Shown one piece after another: positions 29,901 to 36,802 of a DNA stretch of 64,000 nucleotides. Each line of letters begins with the position of its first letter. The stretch's first letter is position 1. Under the pieces are notes generated by a model. The model saw nothing but the letters and a program-made list of their open reading frames with translations, was not told the DNA's origin and ran no database searches. The translations under genes and the position numbers were made by a program. The DNA is from Aurantiochytrium sp. KH105 (taxonomy: Eukaryota > Sar > Bigyra > Thraustochytrida > Thraustochytriidae). The DNA is taken from contig BGKB01000143.1 of NCBI GenBank assembly GCA_003116975.1, positions 1 through 64,000 of the forward strand, given 5' to 3'.

Positions 29901-31903
29901 GCAAGACGTGCAGCTTGCATGCGTGCCGCTTCCCTGCGCTTTGCGGTCTCTGCAGCATCATAGAGCATTTCGACTTCGACATCGTCAAGTTCTTGCTCGA
30001 CATCTCCCACTAAGACACCCCACGCCCAGCTTCCCCAGCCGCCTTCCTGGTTTTCGGCGGCTGTGCTTTCGACGGCGACGCCCGCGGCGCCCTCTTCCTC
30101 AATCGCTTGTTCCGCGGAGGCTTCAAGATCTCGCTTGATATTCTCTCGAACGGCATCTCGCTTTTGTGTTTCGTTCACAGAAACGAGGGAGGAAGGCGAT
30201 GAAGATGAAGCATCCGACGAGTTCGACGAGTCTGACGAGTCCGATGAAGATGATGAAGCAGAAGAAGGAGATGCTGGGGATGTCGTGTCTGCATCGCCTT
30301 TTTCTCCAGACGGAGCAGCAGCAGAAGCATCGGAATCATCGACAGAGTCTTCATCGTCAGGCAAGACCATGAGTTCCTCGAGCATGATAAACTGTTCGTT
30401 ACTCACAGAAAGGTCAAGCTTACGAATATGCATGTCCGAGATGGAAATCACTGTCCAATCCAATTCGGGATGCTCTGCATCCTGCGAGCTGCGAGCGCGC
30501 CAGCGAGACGTGTCTTCCTCGCAGAGTATTGGCAACAGACAAGGTGCTCCTTTGAACGGATCAACACTTGTATCTGGGAGATCGACATCTCTGGTTCCCG
30601 CTGCTGACTTTGCATTCGAGGCACCTAACTTGGCAACGCTAGACGCTTCGCTCGAGGAGCGCGGCAACTGGAAACGCGAGCCTTCCAAACTACGAGACCG
30701 ACCGTGAGGATGCGACGAAGTCTGGAGCGAAGTAGCTGAAGAGGACGTCCGAATCCCGTTTTCTTCAGGATACCCTTGCTGGCGAGCAGCAAAAGCTTCA
30801 TTATCATCTCCGTCATTGGCACCTGCAGCGCCATAACGTGAAGCAAATGGGTCTGTGCTTACCCGGGCACGAACCGAGATACTCGCACGTCGAAGGATCG
30901 GAAGCTCAGTCGCTGTGACTCTCGCGCGTCGCCTTGGGCTGCCGCCGAGGAGAGTCTCTTCGGCGGAGGATCCTGACGTGCTGCGGTGTCGAAGAGAGCG
31001 CGGCGTTACATTACCGCCCAAGGAGATACGGCGCGAGCTTTCGCCGTGAATTCGGTCCAAATTAATGGTGAGGTCGCGCACGTCAATCGCCTTGAAAATG
31101 CTGCGATTGACGCCCTTGGGCTCTTGAAAGGCCACCTTCCAGCCTTGACTAGGGTCCGCGGACGAAACACGCAGCGACCGAAAGGAGGTGGAGAGGACGA
31201 CATTTGCGTGCTCGTACTTGAGCACCAGGTCGTTGATTTCCACAGTTGCATTAGCGATAATCTTTCGAATGGCGTCGTGCAGCCAGCCTCCGCTTTCGCT
31301 GGCATCAGTCCCTGCACCGGCCAAGGTGTTTGCGGCAGCGCCACCGCCTCCTCCTCCTCCTCCTCCTCCTCCTCCTCCTGCTGCTGCTGCTGCTGCCGAA
31401 GAAGCACGCGAGGGAGACTGCGGGCCGGCACCATTGGTCCCGGACTTGCGCCCGGGCGTTTGCGATCCATTGGCGAGCTTGCCGCTCTTGGCTGTTGATT
31501 TCGCAGCTGCATGCGCGGCCTTGGCGTCTTGTGAAGAGTCTGCGCCTGACTTTGAGGTGTGGCGCTGGTATGCGAGCTGAAGACGGCGGAACTGCAGCTC
31601 GCTACGCGCAGTCAAAATAATCTCAATGGTGCTCACCTTCACGTGAATAGGCTGTGACATGAGCTTAGTCCAGTGAATCTGGATGCGAAGCTCTTTGATG
31701 AAACCTCTCGAGAACTCAAAGGCAAGCGGGATCTTGAGGCTTTCCTGGAGAACATCTAACCGTAACTCCAAGTCACGCAGGATGATATCGCCGCCGACGC
31801 CGAGGGTATCAACATTGATGTTGGAAATGTACTTTGACAAACTGGTGCTCAACGTCTGTGTCAGATACCGCTTCAGCGGGCCGAGGAGATAGTCGCTGAG
31901 CAT
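17987..31903 (-). CDS. VPS13B: Giant VPS13 protein, VPS13B-like (bridge lipid transfer)
   Basis: One uninterrupted 4638-residue frame. The chorein N-terminus (MLSDYLLGPLKRYLTQTLST, then GGDIILRDLELRLDVLQESL and FIKELRIQIHWTKLMSQP) matches VPS13, and the spacing with WTKL..QP is closest to VPS13B/COH1. A poly-Ala/poly-Gly insert follows (about 169-187). The long middle would form the hydrophobic groove. Beta-rich repeats at about 2780-3950, each with an Asn near a hydrophobic strand (IVNSTGRTVW, CLRNESRSKL, VMNKSANFLS), fit the VPS13 adaptor-binding region. The C-terminus has the ATG2/VPS13 homology (LRFSEVSLVRVFEGAKAL, LGSLEILGNPVGFA, about 4210-4480) and a PH-like end at about 4555-4630. Known role of the family: bulk lipid transfer at membrane contacts; VPS13B acts at Golgi and endosomes. 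It is longer than human VPS13B (about 4000 residues). The B assignment is less certain than VPS13 itself. Confidence 0.93.
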   Translation of the reverse strand: MLSDYLLGPLKRYLTQTLSTSLSKYISNINVDTLGVGGDIILRDLELRLDVLQESLKIPLAFEFSRGFIKELRIQIHWTKLMSQPIHVKVSTIEIILTARSELQFRRLQLAYQRHTSKSGADSSQDAKAAHAAAKSTAKSGKLANGSQTPGRKSGTNGAGPQSPSRASSAAAAAAGGGGGGGGGGGGGAAANTLAGAGTDASESGGWLHDAIRKIIANATVEINDLVLKYEHANVVLSTSFRSLRVSSADPSQGWKVAFQEPKGVNRSIFKAIDVRDLTINLDRIHGESSRRISLGGNVTPRSLRHRSTSGSSAEETLLGGSPRRRARVTATELPILRRASISVRARVSTDPFASRYGAAGANDGDDNEAFAARQQGYPEENGIRTSSSATSLQTSSHPHGRSRSLEGSRFQLPRSSSEASSVAKLGASNAKSAAGTRDVDLPDTSVDPFKGAPCLLPILCEEDTSRWRARSSQDAEHPELDWTVISISDMHIRKLDLSVSNEQFIMLEELMVLPDDEDSVDDSDASAAAPSGEKGDADTTSPASPSSASSSSSDSSDSSNSSDASSSSPSSLVSVNETQKRDAVRENIKRDLEASAEQAIEEEGAAGVAVESTAAENQEGGWGSWAWGVLVGDVEQELDDVEVEMLYDAAETAKRREAARMQAARLARERKRLLVVAGTRVDSISFTFLVHKETRDDKTKHTVQGNANLNQSSMTSALFGDDSALTIDEEGGDREDGGEFVSVPVANVGMVKVRLDRTQQGSTLPQRRQKVAGTRLDELLRFAVQGITLEVRKVDDLIEDHTKAFVDIYADVDLVRICRLEAATSVSHDVALWGESTEFTGNTNSAILDAMPHPWFCWSFFNSANGMATYPEHCEKECCVGTSLYRRSDKALRFHCHAPTGQLNPPTSSGNPTVDVDTPALSPATAPIYVDAAVGPVSCRLDLLSVEGIYEFFGLSAASPDELGTRSGLPELRKGTAGAALKELAAEYSSLTRPQQLQRVSRPVEVLASFPKIVGELSTVPPGATREEAHSCLGVLVRDTVLRFGADLHRAERGIFAVSKGAPTPPVSLFPPHVFDQLTHRATEVSRTDRKTTAAQASLGHVTVFLAERPSRLEHKPQKIHQHVHEKQGFDGVSGPESTGGSSYNAVLAQFVQARALLTLVAPVDRNETGRKARVRMDLARFLAQANLMHVCQAVEVVGAVLRPISSAAAAPVDPLFLQKEAPLLPGVALNLDTLRTDVSVDGLAKGLASAAFSLGGASLQCQGTTVLSLRTPKGKAAVALSGHVFGEGHPVTASLQRIKAASRFLSKSVVARFHAEQRTVEARLGFGATLGVTHLDAIGGHGLLVWIWQARSRIADILKVYVGQDRNRAAEEVIVPKNPFPDDRAAPVDSGEIAVYNDIPVRPRRSSSLLPWVQGTRVFVHVDAREGEAYITSKVMMKVPAISLVQNGREHNDFRWKAGPLALCVRGHRGGLRRVLRDTHFHGSCSCALGEAVELRLSVICDQVQMDLDPERLLVLSAVLDSPLFKRGAHFLQKTKEADAPSLNARDNGTQGVSKVLTRTSIAVAAKHPDEMDWPLIVLNIQGDLAGVHLNLFPHARMSSVQAHVGTPYQVAENIEFVMEHLHFSLRQDTSSLAVRVTVRDLCAFERLRSSSRSPSDESTSADDATSLCSLPASAIGAIVAFLPAHDIMSLATAFGVPLSSTQTTRATQAMTDMLSLQPQNEDDAFFEALDLSVPVACSPSIDEVPTNKPTLLSCAVIKPTNGRLLVEGGLLPLDFVFRPGLIAAFLLLASHVRVVAKGKRNRVPQKQEKTTHGLEESRGKPKWPQVQLQLGRLRAFVPLGTSFSPASHPSHALVIECATVRASQTQDGVGASCTLGPLSASTCTVEMNPPCEDDVNEESSLRAGALDSFYRFAYHRDVAVKGSPVMLPFSVRMMIGPSGHLELACDEVKIQVAVNQIRQLQTLQGEVATLTNKAHLAFLLNDSLSVREAIFQNVLLQGFDRAVLPSAEEKPVEEIATSEDQVVTRDPLVSISASVPGVEVRVLDDETAEVARVWVSEMRLSSSKDTMFEIMDWGLDAGGRKSVVAPLKGSSPSLSASMPQGVSSCVVELPRGLLISADAGLVQAVTRHFPLERFAAQSDETIKASVKFHTFVKARKLLATAQTDNIPREEVDAGAHVRMTLKFVLASFDARLHLTESSSSPGLRLTADQVFFQQALRQTRGEFEVVVIRTSLTARTTLERTMVMIEPTDLRFVGSKVLNHAARMSLGIETVAAETFISLESLATLMAVAEAYTPKTKGTAAAAAAAAASASVRTGYPSASSIASVALSIASSMQDNIYFSKLPTPRTNDFASLKRIYEMDNNSEYVHPAPGQIVLGALGMPGSLAGPEQMWSAANPVDATQGLQAGGQWKRSFAPLSTSSMSDWVTLRWQYFEPRKLERIRLLNAPPIPRGVADAAIHPTGLEASVVECQLAYWDAIQGCYVVVAHFNVPLEEEALASPWRRPGVEDFVDAFSNLVDMSMVDDATNNDPAEDSDQEGGFLGARKKLHASTFPLQVRRSAASKSWILRWHAAETVDRESLPVDDRLAVCSALVRSLCVESACSDAFWYPMEIHVSARRLGLAVLRQANLNSRKEEMLFVLRARNFGVHLQQRPRERERVRVSADLDVHVQDFGHLALLHFARVHHLAVVYEKSAASRAESVWIDCRHWRWNISKQTLPAVHFAVQSFAHDMEKLLFRRDEIAKEANVQICSGPPASGKITPADNQEQTHGDGGGEDKDNNNNDDDASLQYRIVNSTGRTVWFGQYGTAEVIRVDSEKTRSYSWRVTSTHLMPHAKDHTLVRYGRKESEFASLDASLRAQIERAAEFIPLMRFALSSDRSDDEPGTWTRPTSIDNIGVHLRSLVFGGVNKNAKSVFFGNEPQSRLWVSAQRGENGLQTIVRLLPSHFVVSRVPEPLQIRFASSTREVPACDAKVLRETFARAKGHDDGDDDDMDSPIHGVQVERLQRMSSSSSVASVGPGHSDSFSGSGGQKSHGIRVSKRQNSTEPLRWGGDHSPVGYIDEKEFDFSFAGAGTLPLMCPDVNLLASMDDATQEKADREMSIQIGRQIDWSAPISLLKVDGRSAPQLVEVPGPLGVSSMWLWVHVRRAHIRSPQGGRLRSWVMVEIWPTAYLCNDAPWPLLCKIRPQTRLELLQYAMVKHEEDFSKGYWPLVKSEHQHGNTENSTLGRATPTEEGRGEIRVQTVEPNTIAALFLHPTRSQALIVSSAAGEGSRGEASDSLAGSPALRIHEPLFANCITAFGASMYATGTRLRMALAHHEAHLRGGMITMQASAVSGFASLFIRASAPMCLRNESRSKLHFRCGDEVVSVDQGASVPVAWWPKSSLGSIEDDDFHMMELCLGRECIGQDEETIAWSSPLPLSDDDQHIVAIPVLESVKDAEHAAWVSQYWCDMSREEDGRLIITTRDRIMVHNRMKGPPVRLRVESPFSEALDFVEIAESEAWSPMSYFCDVSAGTLPGLANKEEEKDGVQTESASRSDGSDATRPASERRSSGFSTWILNRSQRSASASSVSSLLGLGSGLGPSQSGSNANSEAGDSPEQKLLSTVLRLNTTAAPGVWTEPIPVSSLDIAQGWKQLVQLHVGPAHVETITCICNEVDGVVHVVLQRETQPECIVMNKSANFLSVGLGNASQKHKWTSGQARGSCWGLYLAPKHSATVNWLALSQRVRKPLFEVMRQNVDDSTSEYAGGEMGPVAETILSSAAASPQPRGRMSPVVMDGPAVQEESFGDDDDPAKLAMQLHVSLARQRLVRDEYLCVIEEDDPAWLRKPSEVFEGQQRKDRLLLFQRHKFTNTGIGSWDGVVREIDTGSALEMDDKTQTGKAMPPGKVETRFLQRETGTKILPLERYRVVMSRPHAWWEISVHDVNSAPALDLQAGAKDAGTLGEIETTDGADVQSSSFDDVVSSSSVKTKSLQVLATVSDLEVCLFDQSLETVHLRVAGVEVSHIMQESRGSESWRELSVQHTTAGRAQWIQMDSFVPESEIPVVMHFVESEDDGETEVALCKFGYNDPRSAAKSFREAWAVRDRVLAGASWTEVTCAGHKLPKQFGKVHLRLAPLTVAVEDALLKRLASSLMPIAATLIAQQKLLAIRKGKYTTVKAKSVCPAQLVDVDDRIFIENLVIGELSVIATVRTTTLPMFVGIDRTPLRFSEVSLVRVFEGAKALRNELAANYIADALLGSPALLGSLEILGNPVGFARSVGAGVYDLVFQPLKAIRHGYGPGGILRGVARGWSSLLIHLSEGALMSVSGFSNSIARNLDRLSLDAAYATRREQMRRRRTHSSGGARALSMRLAVVLREALNEQEENTGYWAGGRDTDEQASFRESHGNGQGSSSQEQVTLRHLRDFSVGLGGPRESMRYGTARGLARGVVGLGQGMFGAATGIVVQPFEVASQQGWGVGSVLQGVGRGLLGAVTKPIGGAADLVAQTSGGIMQDVGIGAAAGPPIMRERSMLTSAPHHALRFDWKLLPQHERYVHHERAQQQYGSAPHVQRRLVLVVVTTEAFRLFSVLDGTDTLPILDLAWPQVAALDSSFRDPLVLSVRVEPGAGRDLVLVFASKQDRRLLVKEAVTLQRHARAISR
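24971..25000 (-). repeat. GCT/GCA codon run encoding poly-Ala in VPS13B-like
   Basis: Nine or more GCA/GCT triplets in frame give a poly-alanine tract near residue 2305. It lies between VPS13 structural segments and is probably a length-variable loop. Confidence 0.9.
31342..31397 (-). repeat. Triplet run encoding poly-Ala/poly-Gly in VPS13B-like
   Basis: Adjoining GCA and GGA/GGC codon runs encode about six Ala and thirteen Gly residues shortly after the chorein domain. A length-polymorphic linker is likely. Confidence 0.92.
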
Positions 31904-33277
31904 CTTTGCGGGCCCCGGCTCCGCCTGCTAGGCAAGAGGCAGCACCGCGCGATTTTCGAGTCTTTCTCCCGCGACGCTCTCGTCCCAGGTCGACGACGAT
32001 CGACTAGCTGTTGCAGCTAGCTGCACACGTGCCAAGCTCGCCGGCTCGACTCGTGCCAAGTCGAATCGGGTCGGGCCGACGCGGGCGCCAGGGCGCGGAC
32101 GTGTCCGCGCTCTGGTGGCCGCGACCGCCGGGCGGCCCTGGCGGCGGGCGGCGGGCCGTGCCTTCCGCAGAGGCCAGGCAGACCCCAGCGCCGGCGCCCG
32201 CGCGCCGCTCCTGGAGTTCGAACTTCGTCTTCGTCTCGCTCGCTCGCTCGTCGAAAATCTGCGGCGCCGCCCACTCCGACTCGATTCAAACTCGGCGTCC
32301 TGCTTCTCCGTAGCCAGTTCTCCTGAAGAGACCCATTGCACGGTTGGGCCGCCGCGCGGCCGCAGAAACCGCAACGCGCGTAACCTCCGCAACCCTTTCC
32401 CCGCGCCTCCTTGGGGCGAGGCTGCGAGCGATCCGCGGCGTCGAATGTGAGCGTCACATCCCGCGCGAGCTCGCGCGAGCTCGCCCGCTCGAGCTCGCGG
32501 CGCACGGACGCGCGGGGCAGACCCGCGCTGGCGGCGGCTGCGGAGGGCCGCGCGCAGGAGGGCCGGCGGGCGGGCGGGCGTGCGAGCGAGCGCAGCAGCG
32601 GCAGGCGAGGCGAGCCTCAGCCAACGGGGTTGACGCACACGGGGCGAGCGCGCGAGTCTCTTGCTTGGCTCCTTCGAAAAGCAGGTCGTGTAAGTACTAC
32701 TACAAGTGCTACGCGGCGCCAGGTATAACTAACTGTAAATAGAGACGTGTCCATCGAGACGCGCAAAACCTGAGCTCGCGCGCGGGGACCGGGCAGCGCC
32801 TGCGCGGCGAGGCCGGCGTTGGCGGCGAGGAGGAGGGAGCGAGGGAGCGGGGGAAGGGAGGGCGCCCTGGCCCGCTCGCCTGCGGTCCGCGCGCCGAGCT
32901 CGCCTCGGACCTCTTGTTTGAGTGTGGGCGACCGCGCCTCGACGCCGAGAAAGGAGACGCGGTGATCGTCATCGTCTGCTTCTTCTTCTTCGTCGTCGGC
33001 GTCCAGGTCGTCGTCGTGGTCGTCTGGTCCAGGACGGAGACGACCGCCTCGATCAGCTCATCAGCTCAGCGCAGCGCAGCTCATCTCAGCGCAGCTCAGC
33101 TCTGCGCCAGACTGCCGAGTCCGCGCTGAGCAAGGAGATCAGCGCAGCTATAAATCTGTCAATCTATCCGTCTATCTGCCGCGACGCAGAGACCGGCAGT
33201 GGCATTGAACCAGCTAGAGTCGGGCGGCGAAGCTCGTAGACTGGTCCGAAGGCAAGGAAGGGGCAAGCAAAGCCACG
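31904..33277. other. Divergent promoter region (VPS13B-like and DUF1769/PH/DUF547 gene)
   Basis: 1.37 kb, extremely GC-rich in the middle, between two start codons. CAGCTCAGCGCAG-like repeats occur at about 33053-33110. Long open frames on both strands are compositional only (Arg/Ala/Ser-rich). A TATA-like element near the plus-strand gene is listed separately. Confidence 0.45.
33149..33155 (+). promoter_or_regulatory. TATA-like element (TATAAAT)
   Basis: TATAAAT stands out in a GC-rich region about 123 bp before the ATG at 33278. Position and rarity fit a core promoter; there is no transcript evidence. Confidence 0.35.
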
Positions 33278-36200
33278 ATGGAGTTTGCCTGGGGCGTCGT
33301 GGTGGGCACGATTCTGGGCGTGCTGCTCATGCAGGCAATCTCGTGGATGATGGCCAAACGCGGCGACAGCACCGACGCGGGCCGACGACAAGCGAAGGAA
33401 GCTGATGATAAATACGTTGAGGCAGGCGCGACGGCCAAGGCGAGCGCGAGCGAGAACGGTGATCAAAACGAAGCCTCGGCCAGCAAAAATACCAGCCATC
33501 TCCCCGACTTTGGCAACGTTGACGCTGTGCCGCCATCCCCAACGAATATGGGAATGGGGTCCAGGGCTGCGACTTCTTCACGGGGACGCTCCGTCTCCTC
33601 GTCCGTGCGATCGCCATCGATGTCATCCATCGACTCGTGGAACCCTCATGGGTCGCGAAAATCGAATGGGAATGGCCCGGTAGCCGGCGTTTTGAATAGC
33701 GGCGCAAGCGGCGTGGGCAGCGAGGAACCTGGCGACGAGGAGTACGAAGAAGACTCCGAAGGTAGGCTCAGCCAGGGCCCCGTGGTGGACACGGAGAAAC
33801 CCCCACCCGACGCCCCCTTGTTCCCGTTTATTCGTATCCGAAATCTGATGGAGCAAGCGGAGCCCAAACACTTTTACCCGAATTTGCGAAGCGGACCGCA
33901 GGAGTTTCAAAATGAAAACGCAAGCGGCAAGACGGTTCTTGCCTTGCGCGCGAAGGAGTGTGAGGATCCGGCGTTCGCTTCATACTTTTCGGGCAAGCAG
34001 CGACGCTTCCAGCTCAAATTCCAAATCACTCTGTCCAAGACGCCGCGTGGCCCGCTGTATCTAGGTGGAAAGGTCCCCGGGGACATGCAACTTGGTATGG
34101 TGACCAAAGGCCTCTGCCGCGGCATCCTTTCCATCCTCCGAAAAGTGAGTTCCGGTATGCACTACTCATTTGGAAAACATCTCGACAGCAAAGACGGACA
34201 CAAGGAGCTGCCGCACATTGCCTTTCCCGTCTTCATTGGTGCGACGGCTCTGCAAGTGACCAAGGCAGGAGAGGAAGTTCCGAACATTGAAGATGAAATC
34301 ATCGAGACGCCAGAACAGGTCAAGTCCCGCAAGAAGAACGGCCAAGGGACGCTGCACGCAGGTGACACCATCACATTTGAAGTGCACTCCATGTATATTG
34401 ACGTCATCGAATGGAAGGTGACCAATCTCGGCGCCCTGGGCAACATCGACTTGAGTCTCTTTTGGGACACGATGCCACTCCATTTGGTCTTATATGACGT
34501 ACCCGAAAACGCAAAACATCACTACGAGGATGAAAAGCGATCGTACTTTGGCATCACTATTGAGAACACGTGGTACGCTCGGGAAAAAGACGAGCCCTCT
34601 ATCATTCTCCCCGAGAATAGAGAAGACGTAGGCGCCTCTGCATCTGGGGCTGACGCAACTTCAGAAGTGGGACCAGCCGGATCGCGAAGGAAATCCGCCA
34701 AGGTACCGCTCTCCCGTGTGAACAGTGTCGGCCTCTATGTCGGTTCCGAGGACGGCGGAGACGGCGATCACGACTTGATGTACGAGGATGAAGAGGAATC
34801 TGGGTCCCGCGACAGCCGTGACTCCAATGCTGACGAGGAAATATCTGTTCAACGCACGGCCTCCGGCACCGAGCCACGCAGCCTCACCACTCGCGATCTC
34901 ATTGTCCTTGCGTGGATCGAGCATGCCGGATCGAAACGCAAGAGCATCTCCTTTGTGCTCTCCCGTTCTGATGGTTCGCTCCTCTTTCTGCAGCAGCGTG
35001 AGCACTTCGCCAAACTCGATCAATTTGCCAAGTATTGCGAAGCCGATCTTTCCAAGAAGCCGCGCAAAACGTGGGAATGGGAATCTTTGCGCGAGCAGCT
35101 CGACAAAACGCTTGCTGCAGCGCCAGCTACCCGCGTTGCCCCGTCGTGGCTCAGGTCGCGACACCGTCTCCTTGCTGCCAGTCGATGCGAAGACCTGCAT
35201 GTCTCCGTTTCGAGCAAGTACACGGATGGCTCCAAGTTCTTTTCTCTCTGGGAAGGTCCCGTGCTGAGACCTCTATGGGAGACAAAGTGGAATGAAGAGT
35301 GGGCGGTTCTGGTTCGGGGCAAGGCCAAGGGCGATGTTTACCTCTTGCTATTTGCGTGCAACAGCAAATCGCCGGCTGTTGTGCTTTCTGCTTCGCGTGT
35401 CCTCGAGGTACGCGCGGTCTCCAGCGCCACGCTCGTGCCTTTTGCGACTTACTTCCCATGCCTTGAGATACACACCAAGGGTCGAGTTATCATGCTTGGA
35501 TTGCCTTCCCCAGAGAAGCGTGTCGCTTTCCAAGACATTCTCGCCGACGCTGCGCAGCGTGAGCGGCGCGACGACGGTGGTTCGGGCTCGAACTCAGATG
35601 ACGCAGACTCTTTGCTCACGTCAGACATGACCACGGATTCTCTTAATGTCGAGTCAAGCCGATGGGGAAGCCAGAAGCGCATGATTATCAACTGCCGCCG
35701 CCTACACTTTAACAATGACTTCTCGCGGAGACTTTCATACTCTGAAGCTGGCGAGGAGGCCAATGGAAACGGTGCGAGTGCGAGTAGTGGCTGTTTTCGG
35801 AGCGGCAATGTGACGGATGTGGACTCGGCTGGACCCGCCGCATGGTCTGGCCGGCGCTACAGTGAAGTCGGAACCAATGGCGCGGTATCTGCACGACCTC
35901 ACGGTAGGCTCGCGTCCATTGAGTCTTCCAACACTGTGTCGACTGTGTATGAACAGGATCTTCTCGATGCGCGCACCCACCTTGAGCAAAAGTGGCCTAT
36001 GAAGCCTTGGGAGTTGAGCAGTATTTTGCTTCGGACAGCTCTTTCCTTGCACGACTCATCGTCGCTGGAGGACCAGATACGATTCTTTGACCAAGCCTCG
36101 CAGCTGCGCGAACTGAACATTTACGGCTGGAGTCGCGTCATGACGCACGAGGAGACAACCTGTTTTGCTCTCAATCTCTATCACGCCTTGCGCTTGCATG

Positions 36201-36802
36201 CCAAGTACCTTGTGGGTCAGCCTTCGAGTCTGCTGGGCTGGGCCTCGTTTGGATCTCGCGTTTCGTACGCGATTGGCGCCGGGCCCAGTGGACAGGCCAT
36301 GGTCCTCTCGCTGGCGGAGATCGAGCACTGTATTTTGCGCAAACCCATGAGTCTTGCGCGTACGATGGTCTCGACCTCGTATCCGACGAGCCGATTCACC
36401 CGTTTGCTCGAGCTCCGTACGCCAGAGCCACGCATCAACTTGGTCATCAACTATGGTACCAAGTGCACATCTTCCAAGATTGTCGTCTTCAACTCACCGT
36501 CCCAGTTGGACAAGCTTCTGGACGTAGCAGCCGCGGACTTTTTGCGGGAGCATCTCAAGATCGAAACTGTCAAGCACATTATTGGTCTGCCGAAGCTAGT
36601 CTATTGGTATGGCAAGGACTTTGCTGCCAACAAAAGTATGCGCGATTATTCGACAAAATCAATTGGCCTCGAGGTCATTGAGTACTGTGCTGAGGACCAG
36701 CGCCAACTCGTTGACAGGGTTCTGCGTCATCCCGAGGGCACCTTTCGTGTCCGAACCTTTAAATGGAAAGCCCAATCGCGTCAGAGCGAACTTGTACCAT
36801 AA
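33278..36802 (+). CDS. Membrane-anchored DUF1769-like / PH-like / DUF547 protein
   Basis: A 1174-residue protein. Residues about 4-23 (WGVVVGTILGVLLMQAISWM) form an N-terminal TM anchor. After a Ser-rich linker, residues about 240-430 resemble the fungal UPF0590/DUF1769 family (TPRGPLYLGGKVPGDMQLGM, HYSFGK, ELPHIAFPVFIG, then an RKK and YIDV..W segment). Residues about 670-760 look PH-like (EEWAVLVRGKAKGDVYLLLF and EIHTKGRVIMLGLPS). Residues about 905-1121 are a clear DUF547 domain (CFALNLYHALRLHAKYL, FGSRVSYAIGAGPSGQAMVL, PEPRINLVINYGTKCTSS, LPKLVYWYGKDF). No enzymatic function is known for DUF1769 or DUF547. Anchor plus PH-like domain suggests a membrane-contact or lipid-related role (inference). 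It is head-to-head with the VPS13B-like gene. The last 22 bp overlap the 3' end of the next gene. Confidence 0.85.
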   Translation: MEFAWGVVVGTILGVLLMQAISWMMAKRGDSTDAGRRQAKEADDKYVEAGATAKASASENGDQNEASASKNTSHLPDFGNVDAVPPSPTNMGMGSRAATSSRGRSVSSSVRSPSMSSIDSWNPHGSRKSNGNGPVAGVLNSGASGVGSEEPGDEEYEEDSEGRLSQGPVVDTEKPPPDAPLFPFIRIRNLMEQAEPKHFYPNLRSGPQEFQNENASGKTVLALRAKECEDPAFASYFSGKQRRFQLKFQITLSKTPRGPLYLGGKVPGDMQLGMVTKGLCRGILSILRKVSSGMHYSFGKHLDSKDGHKELPHIAFPVFIGATALQVTKAGEEVPNIEDEIIETPEQVKSRKKNGQGTLHAGDTITFEVHSMYIDVIEWKVTNLGALGNIDLSLFWDTMPLHLVLYDVPENAKHHYEDEKRSYFGITIENTWYAREKDEPSIILPENREDVGASASGADATSEVGPAGSRRKSAKVPLSRVNSVGLYVGSEDGGDGDHDLMYEDEEESGSRDSRDSNADEEISVQRTASGTEPRSLTTRDLIVLAWIEHAGSKRKSISFVLSRSDGSLLFLQQREHFAKLDQFAKYCEADLSKKPRKTWEWESLREQLDKTLAAAPATRVAPSWLRSRHRLLAASRCEDLHVSVSSKYTDGSKFFSLWEGPVLRPLWETKWNEEWAVLVRGKAKGDVYLLLFACNSKSPAVVLSASRVLEVRAVSSATLVPFATYFPCLEIHTKGRVIMLGLPSPEKRVAFQDILADAAQRERRDDGGSGSNSDDADSLLTSDMTTDSLNVESSRWGSQKRMIINCRRLHFNNDFSRRLSYSEAGEEANGNGASASSGCFRSGNVTDVDSAGPAAWSGRRYSEVGTNGAVSARPHGRLASIESSNTVSTVYEQDLLDARTHLEQKWPMKPWELSSILLRTALSLHDSSSLEDQIRFFDQASQLRELNIYGWSRVMTHEETTCFALNLYHALRLHAKYLVGQPSSLLGWASFGSRVSYAIGAGPSGQAMVLSLAEIEHCILRKPMSLARTMVSTSYPTSRFTRLLELRTPEPRINLVINYGTKCTSSKIVVFNSPSQLDKLLDVAAADFLREHLKIETVKHIIGLPKLVYWYGKDFAANKSMRDYSTKSIGLEVIEYCAEDQRQLVDRVLRHPEGTFRVRTFKWKAQSRQSELVP

